Assembly (NCBI GenBank): GCA_041649335.1
Contig: JBAZNF010000021.1
Coordinates: 1-19,316 of the forward strand
DNA from: JBAYGJ01 sp041649335
Lineage (GTDB): Bacteria > Patescibacteriota > Patescibacteriia > UBA10025 > JAHIVO01
Direction of reading: 5' to 3'
Length of the DNA: 19,316 nucleotides
Part shown: in pieces, positions 13,304 through 19,316 of the stretch
Layout: every line of letters starts with the position of its first letter
Numbering within the stretch: the first letter of the stretch is position 1
The notes under the pieces: model-generated
Told to the model about the DNA's origin: nothing
Databases searched by the model: none
Seen by the model: only the letters and a program-made list of their open reading frames with translations
Position numbers and translations under genes: made by a program

Positions 13304-14308
13304 ATGAACGTAAAAACTTTACATAAATTTTTTACATATTTACGCAAAACGTACACGATTCAAGCGCCGGTGAAGGACGGCAATGACCTCTACGTCAAGC
13401 CCGTGTACGACATCAAAGAAGTCGATTTTTCCAATAAAATACCGGTCAACACGTTCAAGCCGGTATTATTGCCGAAACGCGAAGCCCTGTTTGACTATAA
13501 AAAAGGCAAGCTCGTGCCGCCGAAAATGGAGTACACGCCCGAGTGTGCTTTTTTGATGTCCGTGTCGGACCTGAAGGCGGTCGGCCTCTTCAACCAGACG
13601 TTCGAGCGGGACCCGTTTTACCAGAAGAAGCGCCAGTCGACGCTATTGATCGGGCAGGCGTTTTTCGAAGGATCGGGATTCTGCGGGCACGTGCGGGACT
13701 GTTATGAGGAGGACATCCTGGAGCACGTCATTTTCGACATCATGCTGATCAAGACCAAGAAGGGCGAATGGAAGGTGTTTACCGGCTCGGAAAAAGGCCA
13801 GCAGGTACTGGAAAAGTTTGGGTATAAGGACTTTGAGCACGTAGAATTCACCGGTATGATAAAGGAGCAGGGCCTGGATCCGATCATGGAAATCCACCGC
13901 AAGCAAATCGTAGAGGCTTCACATGAGGCATGGGACCATTGGGGCGAGATCTGCACGGCCTGCGGCAAGTGCGCGGTGGACTGTCCGACGTGCTATTGCT
14001 ATGACATCGACGACGAGCCGGACACCAAGGAGAAAGGCGCGGGCCAGCGCGTCCGGAGATGGACCACCTGTTTTTACAACAGCTTTTCCGAGATCGGCGG
14101 CGGGTACAAGTTTTTTAAGGCCAACAGCCAGCGTATCCAGAACTGGTACACGCATAAGTGGGTGCGCACGCCGCACGAATTCCAGATCATGGGCTGCGTC
14201 AACTGCGGCCGGTGCGACAAGGTGTGCCCCGTCGGCATCAAGCGGGCGGACGTGTTCAAGTGGATGGAACAACATAAAGACTCAAAGTATTTAAAAAAGA
14301 AGAAGTAA
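13304..14308 (+). CDS. hydB: [NiFe] hydrogenase (sulfhydrogenase-type) beta subunit, 4Fe-4S dicluster protein
   Basis: HydB passes electrons between the HydDA hydrogenase pair and the HydG flavin subunit in cytoplasmic group 3b enzymes. Two ferredoxin-like cluster sites are visible near the C-terminus: CTACGKCAVDCPTCYC (Cys217, 220, 223, 227) and CVNCGRCDKVCP (Cys298, 301, 304, 308). The N-terminal half carries LLIGQAFFEGSGFCGHVRD and is the typical HydB region. The chosen start is the ATG at 13304, giving 334 residues. A longer frame opens from TTG at 13283, but that would place the perfect -10 box (13289-13294) inside the coding region, so it is rejected. First gene of the operon. Confidence 0.92.
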   Translation: MNVKTLHKFFTYLRKTYTIQAPVKDGNDLYVKPVYDIKEVDFSNKIPVNTFKPVLLPKREALFDYKKGKLVPPKMEYTPECAFLMSVSDLKAVGLFNQTFERDPFYQKKRQSTLLIGQAFFEGSGFCGHVRDCYEEDILEHVIFDIMLIKTKKGEWKVFTGSEKGQQVLEKFGYKDFEHVEFTGMIKEQGLDPIMEIHRKQIVEASHEAWDHWGEICTACGKCAVDCPTCYCYDIDDEPDTKEKGAGQRVRRWTTCFYNSFSEIGGGYKFFKANSQRIQNWYTHKWVRTPHEFQIMGCVNCGRCDKVCPVGIKRADVFKWMEQHKDSKYLKKKK

Positions 14309-14315
14309 TAATATT

Positions 14316-14465
14316 GTCATTGCGAGCGTAGCGAAGCAATCTGGCCCAACGGGCCATCCCGAGACTTGGCGAGGGATCCTGTAGCTATTAACAAGAGGAC
14401 CCTTCGACTGCTCTCAGGGCGGTGCTACACACGGATTACTTCGTCGCGATACTCCTCGTAATGAC
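14316..14465. repeat. Intergenic palindromic repeat, element 2 (GTCAT...ATGAC)
   Basis: It begins GTCATTGCGAGCGTAGCGAAG and ends CTCGTAATGAC. The interior carries further palindromic pieces (ATCCCGAGACTTGGCGAGGGAT; CCCTTCGACTGCTCTCAGGG) as in composite forms of this repeat type. It fills the hydB-hydG gap and extends the hydG reading frame upstream artificially. Confidence 0.78.
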
Positions 14466-14478
14466 GAAAGTATTTAGC

Positions 14479-15306
14479 ATGTTAAACCCATTCCAAACAC
14501 AAGAAGCGATTATACTGAATGTCCGGCAGCAGACGCCGGGGATCAAGTCGTTCCGCTTTAAATTAAAAAGCGGCAAGGATTTAGGGTACGTACCAGGCCA
14601 ATTCTTCGTATTTTCATTGCCGGGGTTCGGCGAGTCGGTGTTCGTGCCGACGGAAGTGCAGTACACGAAAAACATTTACGACATCGCCGTACAGAAGGTC
14701 GGCAACGTAACCGAGCAGTTCCACAAGTTGAAAACGGGAGACACCTTCGGTATCCGCGGGCCGTACGGCAACGGCTTTGACATGAAAAAAATCACCAATC
14801 GTAGCATCCTGTTGGTCGCCGGCGGCCTGGGAATCGTCCCCCTCCGTTCATTGCTTTCTTATCTTACCAAACGGTATTGCCGGACGTTTCCGCACTCGAT
14901 CCAGCTGTTTTACGGCGCCAGGTCGTATAAAAATATCATATTCCGCAGTGAGATTCCGGCCTGGAAAAAATGCCTGAAACTGGAAGTGACGCTGTCCGAC
15001 CCGTACCCGGACACGGCTAAAGGCTGGCGTTCGCACGCCGGTCTGGTGACCACGCTGTTTAAAAAAGTGGACGTGCTGAAGGACGGTGTCGCCATTCTGT
15101 GCGGGCCGCCGGTGATGTTCAACGCCGTGATACCGAAACTTGTTGCGCTCGGGTATAAGGACGATGACATTTACCTGTCAATGGAACGCCGGATGGAATG
15201 CGCGGGCCTGGGCACCTGCCAGCACTGCGCCATCGGGCCGTACTACGTCTGCAAAGACGGGCCAGTGTTTACGTATGCGCAGTTAAAGGATGTTAATCAG
15301 TACTAA
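14479..15306 (+). CDS. hydG: [NiFe] hydrogenase gamma subunit, flavin and NAD(P)-binding reductase
   Basis: HydG is the diaphorase-like subunit that exchanges electrons with NAD(P)H through FAD. Motifs: PGQFFVFSLPGFGE in the flavin domain, RGPYGNGF, the nucleotide-binding GGLGIVPLRS near residues 115-124, CGPPVMF near 208, and a C-terminal [2Fe-2S] site with Cys241, 247, 250 and 258 in MECAGLGTCQHCAIG...VCKDGPVFTY. The first cysteine spacing is C-x5-C, one residue more than in the archaeal homologue I remember. The frame is open from GTG 14422, but residues before the ATG at 14479 come from repeat element 2, so 14479 is chosen (275 residues). Confidence 0.92.
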   Translation: MLNPFQTQEAIILNVRQQTPGIKSFRFKLKSGKDLGYVPGQFFVFSLPGFGESVFVPTEVQYTKNIYDIAVQKVGNVTEQFHKLKTGDTFGIRGPYGNGFDMKKITNRSILLVAGGLGIVPLRSLLSYLTKRYCRTFPHSIQLFYGARSYKNIIFRSEIPAWKKCLKLEVTLSDPYPDTAKGWRSHAGLVTTLFKKVDVLKDGVAILCGPPVMFNAVIPKLVALGYKDDDIYLSMERRMECAGLGTCQHCAIGPYYVCKDGPVFTYAQLKDVNQY

Positions 15307-15314
15307 CCACGTTT

Positions 15315-15375
15315 GTCACCCTGAACTTGATTCAGGGTCTAACTAAGTGAGATTCCGGATCAAGTCCGGAATGAC
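15315..15375. repeat. Intergenic palindromic repeat, element 3
   Basis: GTCAC at the left and ATGAC at the right enclose two hairpins: CCCTGAA...TTCAGGG and ATTCCGGA...TCCGGAAT. It lies between hydG and the EamA gene. Confidence 0.85.
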
Positions 15376-15387
15376 AAGTAGAGAATT

Positions 15388-16302
15388 ATGAACGAACGTA
15401 AAGGAATACTATTTATACTAGGTACAGCGGTTATCTCCGGTGTTTCGATTTACGTCAACTCATTGGCCGTGAAGTTTTCCAGCCCCTACGTGTTCACCGG
15501 CGTGAAGAACGTGTTGGTCGGTATGGCGCTTTTCGGACTGATCATGACTGTGAAAGAGTTCAAGACGCTTCGGACACTGGTCAGCAAAGATTGGCTGAAG
15601 TTGATGGCAGTCGGACTGGTCGGCGGGGCAGTGCCGTTCATGCTGTTTTTCAAAGGACTGACCATGACCAGTGGGGCACAGGGCGCGTTGATCCAAAAAT
15701 GCATGTTCGTGGCCGTGGCGTTCCTGGCTGCCATGTTTCTGAGAGAAAAATGGAATAAAAGTATATTCATCGGATTGAGCGCAATTCTTGCGGGTAATAT
15801 TTTATTTGCCGGCATCACCCCGCACGGGTTCGGCCGGGGAGACTGGCTGATCGTCTTGGCAACACTACTGTGGTCGGTCGAGATAATTATTTCCAAAAAA
15901 TTACTGGCCCGTTTGCCTTCAAATATCGTTGCCTGGGGCCGGATGTTCTTCGGCGGTGCGTTTATTTTCATGTACCTGCTTATGTCGCGACAGATTGACC
16001 CGTTGTTTTCGTACGGCGCGATTCAGTGGAAATGGATTGCTGTCACCACACTTTTTTTGATCGGATACGTGTGGACATTCTACACCGGCCTGAAACATGT
16101 ACGAGCGTCCGTGGCCACGGCCGTGTTGGCACTTGGCGCACCGATTACCAGTTTAACGGCATTGGTCGCCACTGGGCACGTCAAATTAGCTTCAGGACAA
16201 TGGTGGGGCGCCGGGTTGATTGTGGCTGGACTCATGATCGTCATTACGTTTAATATATATACCAAGCTCTTTTCATTTTCTAAGCCTGTGATCCATGATT
16301 AA
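15388..16302 (+). CDS. EamA/DMT-family transporter
   Basis: A 304-residue membrane protein with about ten hydrophobic helices in two homologous halves of five, the layout of EamA-type drug/metabolite transporters (RhaT/YdcZ superfamily). The first half has KNVLVGMALFGLI and GAQGALIQKCMFVAVAFLA; the second has LLWSVEIIISKKLL and VATAVLALGAPITSLTAL, equivalent positions in the two repeats. The substrate cannot be read from sequence. Its place between hydG and the hypC/hydD/hydA genes suggests a link with the hydrogenase, for example metal or cofactor supply or metabolite export, but this is only context. Its end overlaps the next gene by 8 bp. Confidence 0.85.
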   Translation: MNERKGILFILGTAVISGVSIYVNSLAVKFSSPYVFTGVKNVLVGMALFGLIMTVKEFKTLRTLVSKDWLKLMAVGLVGGAVPFMLFFKGLTMTSGAQGALIQKCMFVAVAFLAAMFLREKWNKSIFIGLSAILAGNILFAGITPHGFGRGDWLIVLATLLWSVEIIISKKLLARLPSNIVAWGRMFFGGAFIFMYLLMSRQIDPLFSYGAIQWKWIAVTTLFLIGYVWTFYTGLKHVRASVATAVLALGAPITSLTALVATGHVKLASGQWWGAGLIVAGLMIVITFNIYTKLFSFSKPVIHD

Positions 16303-17104
16303 AGCTGAAGAGATCATCGGCAAACTCGAACAATCCCGTCGTCTGGCCTTCCCGTCATTTGAAAAGATTATTTTACAATCCGAAGCGGTTAATGTGCTGG
16401 TTAATTTATTCCTGCATCCCGGATGCAAATCCGACGTTAATCTGGCGAAGTTCCTGACTGGGGTACCCGTTAAATTGTCTGATATTTCACCGCACATAAT
16501 TACCGCGTTCCCGACACAAGTGGCTAAATACGCGGCCAGGAAGGGGATTACCGATATTACGGCGGCTGACCTGTTGGAATGCTTCGCCTTGGACCATACC
16601 GACGCCGTGGAGGAAAACCAGCGCCTGCTGGGCATGGAGCCGTCGTACGCGTTGGCCCACGTCCTGACCGTCGGCACCGTCCAATCCGTCCATCAGATGG
16701 AGGTGCGGGCCCTGGCAATTCTGCAGGTGAAAGTATGCAAAGAACCGGTCACGTTTTCGCATGTACTGGTGCCGGCCGGGATTACTGTGGCAGCCGGGCA
16801 GAAAGTGTTCCACCATTTCGGCGTAGTCGTCGCTAACGTGGCATCGCCGAGCCTGGCCATGTTAGCCATGAAATTGCAAAAGGACCAGGACAAGAAATCA
16901 TTCATGAAGAAAACTATCAAACAGGTAGTCGGTGCTGATGTACAAACCATCGATTACGCGAAAGCGTCTTTTTTCCGGGTGGACATGACCGGCAACATCA
17001 TTACCGAGTCAAAGAAAGACATGAATTTCCAGAAACTGTGGCAGGAAGAGGATCTGAAACGTATTAAGTTCCCGAAAGAAGCGAAGATAATGTTTCAATC
17101 ATAG
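16295..17104 (+). CDS. Unknown protein in hydrogenase operon
   Basis: A 269-residue protein without signal peptide or membrane helices, predicted cytoplasmic. I do not recognise a family. The N-terminal 90 residues look helical (KAEEIIGKLEQSRRLAF; DITAADLLECFALDHTDAV). The middle has a hydrophobic beta-rich stretch (VLVPAGITVAAGQKVFHHFG, residues about 153-172), then a basic helical segment (KKSFMKKTIKQVVGADVQ). Three cysteines are scattered with no metal-cluster spacing. It overlaps the EamA gene by 8 bp, so the two are translationally coupled, and it sits before hypC. A role in hydrogenase assembly or in partnership with the transporter is possible but has no direct support. Confidence 0.7.
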   Translation: MIKAEEIIGKLEQSRRLAFPSFEKIILQSEAVNVLVNLFLHPGCKSDVNLAKFLTGVPVKLSDISPHIITAFPTQVAKYAARKGITDITAADLLECFALDHTDAVEENQRLLGMEPSYALAHVLTVGTVQSVHQMEVRALAILQVKVCKEPVTFSHVLVPAGITVAAGQKVFHHFGVVVANVASPSLAMLAMKLQKDQDKKSFMKKTIKQVVGADVQTIDYAKASFFRVDMTGNIITESKKDMNFQKLWQEEDLKRIKFPKEAKIMFQS

Positions 17105-17107
17105 ATT

Positions 17108-17163
17108 GTCATTCCGGGCTTGACCCGGAATCTCAAGAGATCCTGAATCAAGTTCAGGATGAC
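17108..17163. repeat. Intergenic palindromic repeat, element 4
   Basis: GTCAT...ATGAC ends enclose ATTCCGGG...CCCGGAAT and ATCCTGAA...TTCAGGAT hairpins. It starts 4 bases after the stop of the unknown gene and ends 11 bases before hypC. Confidence 0.88.
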
Positions 17164-17174
17164 AAAATAAATAA

Positions 17175-17414
17175 ATGTGTTTATCAATACCCCACAAAGT
17201 CATTTCAGTGAAAGGCACCAGGGCCAAGGTCCAATGCGGTAAAAAAACGCATTCACTGGATGTCCGATTGTTAAAAAACATCAAGCCCGGTGATTATCTG
17301 TTGAATGAAAACCAATTTGCCGTGTACAAGCTGTCCAAACGGGATGCGGAGAAGACGCAAAAATTATTTAAGACTAATGTTGTATGGACCCAGAACCGCA
17401 AAAAGTACAAATGA
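17175..17414 (+). CDS. hypC: Hydrogenase maturation chaperone HypC/HupF
   Basis: HypC carries the Fe(CN)2CO group with HypD and delivers it to the large subunit precursor. The protein begins MCLSIPHKVI; the essential Cys2 and the MCLxIP start are the family hallmark, followed by VISVKGTRAKVQCG and the small beta-barrel (SLDVRLLKNIKPGDYLL). The 79-residue length is normal. The other maturation genes (hypA, B, D, E, F and the endopeptidase) are not in the window. The stop codon overlaps the next ATG as ATGA. Confidence 0.93.
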   Translation: MCLSIPHKVISVKGTRAKVQCGKKTHSLDVRLLKNIKPGDYLLNENQFAVYKLSKRDAEKTQKLFKTNVVWTQNRKKYK

Positions 17415-17947
17415 ACGATCAAAAGCCTCAAACGTCATGGCGTAATTATCGCCAGTACGTATTACCAGTACTAGGAATTGCATTTCTTGCTATTGCGTTA
17501 TTTGTTCGAAATTATATTTCGTTGCTGATAACGTTATTGCTAAGCGTTTTTCTAATAATATTTTTAATCATAAAGCGTCGGGTTTATAAGCGGATCATTC
17601 TGTATTTTTTAATCATTATATGTACCGTTTTCCTGTTACTGGCAGTAACAAGTGTTGTATTCATGATGCGTGATATTTCAAAAGGATATTATACCTTTAA
17701 CGAATTGTTTAAATGTGCTCGGCACGGTGGATTACTATACAGTGGCGGGTTTACTGTCGAATATTTTTGCGCAATCGGCAGAACCATCGACGCAAAGCAT
17801 AACTGCCAGAGAAGTTCAGAATGCCAAAATTTCTGCGCTTATCGGTTCGACATGCTACAATACGACCAGCCGGGCTTTTGCGCGCCATATACTCGAGTTA
17901 TTTTTGGTACGGGTTATACACATATTGAAGAATTGTATTCCAACTAA
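17411..17947 (+). CDS. Membrane protein with six-cysteine C-terminal domain, unknown function
   Basis: The 178-residue protein has three hydrophobic helices (about residues 14-33, 36-57 and 62-85). The loop between helices 2 and 3 is strongly basic (KRRVYKR), so by the positive-inside rule the C-terminal 90 residues should face outwards. That tail has six cysteines (FKCARHGG, EYFCAIG, HNCQRSSECQNFCAYR, GFCAPY), suggesting disulfides or metal binding. I do not recognise a family. The ATG at 17411 is chosen because it makes an ATGA overlap with hypC; an ATG at 17384 would add nine residues and a 31-bp overlap. hydD follows after 8 bp, so it is inside the hydrogenase operon although the enzyme itself is cytoplasmic. 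Confidence 0.7.
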   Translation: MNDQKPQTSWRNYRQYVLPVLGIAFLAIALFVRNYISLLITLLLSVFLIIFLIIKRRVYKRIILYFLIIICTVFLLLAVTSVVFMMRDISKGYYTFNELFKCARHGGLLYSGGFTVEYFCAIGRTIDAKHNCQRSSECQNFCAYRFDMLQYDQPGFCAPYTRVIFGTGYTHIEELYSN

Positions 17948-17955
17948 TACACTAT

Positions 17956-18732
17956 ATGTACAGGCCTAAAAAATCATTAAAAGGGAAAAAACTGAAAATC
18001 GCCATCGCCGGGCTGACCTCGTGCGAAGGGTGCTCGTTCGCCGTACTTGACCTGGGTCTTGATTTCGTGCAGGCCATCGACCACTTTGATTTGAACGATT
18101 TTCATCTGATCATGGATGAGAAAGGCGCCAGGAAGTACGACGTGACGTTCGTGGACGGCTCGCCGCTGACGAAGGAGAATATCAAGACGATCAAAGAACT
18201 TCGTAAACGCTCAACCTATTTGGTTGCGCTGGGAGCGTGTGCCTGCAACGGCGTCATCCCGAACATCAAAAACTACATCGACAAGGAACATGCGGTGAAA
18301 TACCAATACCCGAAGACGTATAAAAACGTGTACAACCCGAACATCATGCCCATCCGCCGGTACGTGCCGGTGGATTATGAAATACCAGGCTGTCCGATCG
18401 ATGCTAGGGATTTCAAGGTAGTGTTAAACGCCTTGCGCGAAGGCACGAACCCGAAGCTGTTGGAAAATCCGGTGTGTTATGAATGCCAGATGAACGGCAA
18501 CGAGTGTCTGCTACAGAAGGGCCAGCCATGCTTGGGCCCGGTCATCCGCGGCGGGTGCGATGCCGTATGCTGCAATTCCAAGTTCTACTGCAAGGGCTGC
18601 CGCGGTGTCATCCCGGGGTATTCCACGAAACAATTGGAAAATCAGCTACTTAAGTTAATCAGCAGAAAACAATTGGAAAATATCCTGCAAATTTTCGGGA
18701 TCCAGGAGGAATGGTATAAAGCGCAAAAGTAA
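17956..18732 (+). CDS. hydD: [NiFe] hydrogenase small (delta) subunit
   Basis: HydD carries the iron-sulfur clusters that take electrons from the NiFe site in HydA. The proximal-cluster ligands are visible: Cys23 and Cys26 in LTSCEGCSF, Cys95 in GACACNG and Cys146 in IPGCPID. Further cysteine motifs follow for two more clusters: NPVCYECQMNGNECLL, GQPCLGPVIRGGCDAVCC and FYCKGCRG. The protein has no twin-arginine signal, so it is the cytoplasmic type of groups 3 and 4; the partners hydB and hydG place it in group 3b. Its 258 residues fit the family. It starts 8 bases after the Cys-rich membrane protein gene and is followed by repeat element 5 and hydA. Confidence 0.93.
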   Translation: MYRPKKSLKGKKLKIAIAGLTSCEGCSFAVLDLGLDFVQAIDHFDLNDFHLIMDEKGARKYDVTFVDGSPLTKENIKTIKELRKRSTYLVALGACACNGVIPNIKNYIDKEHAVKYQYPKTYKNVYNPNIMPIRRYVPVDYEIPGCPIDARDFKVVLNALREGTNPKLLENPVCYECQMNGNECLLQKGQPCLGPVIRGGCDAVCCNSKFYCKGCRGVIPGYSTKQLENQLLKLISRKQLENILQIFGIQEEWYKAQK

Positions 18733-18740
18733 TTACATTT

Positions 18741-18807
18741 GTCATGCTGAACTTGATTCAGCATCTAACTATTTACTAACGAGATCCTGAAACAAGTTCA
18801 GGATGAC
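18741..18807. repeat. Intergenic palindromic repeat, element 5
   Basis: GTCAT...ATGAC ends enclose ATGCTGAA...TTCAGCAT and ATCCTGAA...TTCAGGAT hairpins. It shares CTGAACTTGATTCAG with element 3 and AAGTTCAGGATGACA with element 4. It separates hydD from hydA. Confidence 0.88.
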
Positions 18808-18816
18808 AGTAACAAC

Positions 18817-19316
18817 ATGAGAGTATCAATCAAACACATCAGCAAAATCGAAGGGCACGCCACGTTTTGGGGGGCATTGAAGCACGGGAATATCACTGAG
18901 GCGAAAATCAGCACGCTGGAGGGCTCTCGTTTGATCGAGGGTGTTCTGGTCGGACGTAATTACATGGACGCCCCGCTGGTGACCTCGCGTATCTGCGGCG
19001 TGTGCCCGGTGGTGCATAATATGACGTCGATCAAAGCTTTGGAAATCGCCATGCGCGTCAAGGTAGCGCCGACGACGACTATGCTGCGGAAATTGATGAT
19101 GCTTGGCCAGTTCATCCAGAGCCACAGCCTGCACGCGTATTTCATGACTATCCCGGATTTTTACGGCAAGGATTCGGCGTTGGATTTATTGAAAGAGGCG
19201 CCGAAACAGTCGGCTATGGCTCTGAAGATCCGTGAGTTCGGCAACCGGCTTGTCGGTATCATTGGTGGACGGACTGTCCACCCAATCAACTCCCAGGTCG
19301 GCGGCTTCTTGAAATT
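18817..19316 (+). CDS. hydA: [NiFe] hydrogenase large (alpha) subunit, 5' part (partial)
   Basis: The first 166 residues of the catalytic subunit are present; the gene runs off the window end with no stop. The N-terminus has HISKIEGHA, and the L1 motif SRICGVCPVVHN contains Cys60 and Cys63, two of the four Ni/Fe ligands, with His67. GGRTVHP, another conserved large-subunit motif, occurs near residue 151. The second ligand pair (L2, DPCxxC-type) lies beyond the window. The ATG at 18817 is 10 bases after repeat element 5. It is the last visible gene of the hydB-hydG-hydD-hydA set and binds H2 at its NiFe centre in the cytoplasm. Confidence 0.95.
   Translation, partial: MRVSIKHISKIEGHATFWGALKHGNITEAKISTLEGSRLIEGVLVGRNYMDAPLVTSRICGVCPVVHNMTSIKALEIAMRVKVAPTTTMLRKLMMLGQFIQSHSLHAYFMTIPDFYGKDSALDLLKEAPKQSAMALKIREFGNRLVGIIGGRTVHPINSQVGGFLK

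Noticed and set aside
17384..17410. ATG 17384 as start of the Cys-rich membrane protein
   Set aside because: It needs a 31-bp overlap with hypC, while ATG 17411 gives the common ATGA coupling.

Overview
The window looks like a bacterial chromosome fragment from the Candidate Phyla Radiation (Patescibacteria). This is inferred from gene content: a shortened dcw cluster with a MurF lacking its usual N-terminal domain, a DUF5667-type secreted protein, a long 7TM-GAF-GAF histidine kinase, and a compact four-subunit cytoplasmic [NiFe] hydrogenase. No rRNA or tRNA is present, so a finer placement is not possible. All confident protein genes lie on the + strand.

Layout. (1) 1-880: the 3' end of a secreted FG-GAP/VCBS-repeat protein with a type IX secretion-like C-terminal sorting domain, followed by a terminator. 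An exact 127-bp repeat starts at base 1. (2) 931-5977: a cell-division and wall operon, mraZ-rsmH-ftsL-like-ftsI-murF. It has a good sigma70 promoter and five MraZ boxes spaced exactly 10 bp apart. (3) 6021-8610: a secreted DUF5667-like protein, a small 4-TM protein and a DUF2238/YjdF-like membrane protein. Between the last two lies a 435-bp stretch without a convincing protein gene. On the minus strand it carries a probable structured RNA of about 220 nt with its own promoter and a strong terminator. (4) About 8611-11240: a very AT-rich island holding a GNAT-like acyltransferase, a SAM methyltransferase and the whole membrane sensor of a 961-residue histidine kinase. Base composition changes inside the kinase gene, whose GAF and kinase domains return to the local composition. 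(5) 13266-19316: a group 3b (sulfhydrogenase-type) [NiFe] hydrogenase operon, hydB-hydG-eamA-unknown-hypC-Cys-rich membrane protein-hydD-hydA, with hydA cut by the window end. Five intergenic palindromic repeats with GTCAY...ATGAC ends are spread through this region only.

How the genes fit. mraZ to murF make and divide the cell wall. The hydrogenase subunits form a soluble H2:NAD(P) oxidoreductase: HydA and HydD carry the active site and first clusters, HydB relays electrons, HydG binds flavin and NAD(P), and HypC helps build the active site. The acyltransferase, methyltransferase and membrane kinase are tightly packed behind one promoter and could be a signal-making and signal-sensing cassette. 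That is an inference. The promoters of this cassette and of the hydrogenase operon share a nearly identical 16-nt extended -10 core.

The items I consider most worth checking are the minus-strand RNA with two anti-Shine-Dalgarno-like tracts, the acyltransferase/methyltransferase/kinase island with its mid-gene composition break, and the three non-canonical genes inside the hydrogenase operon.
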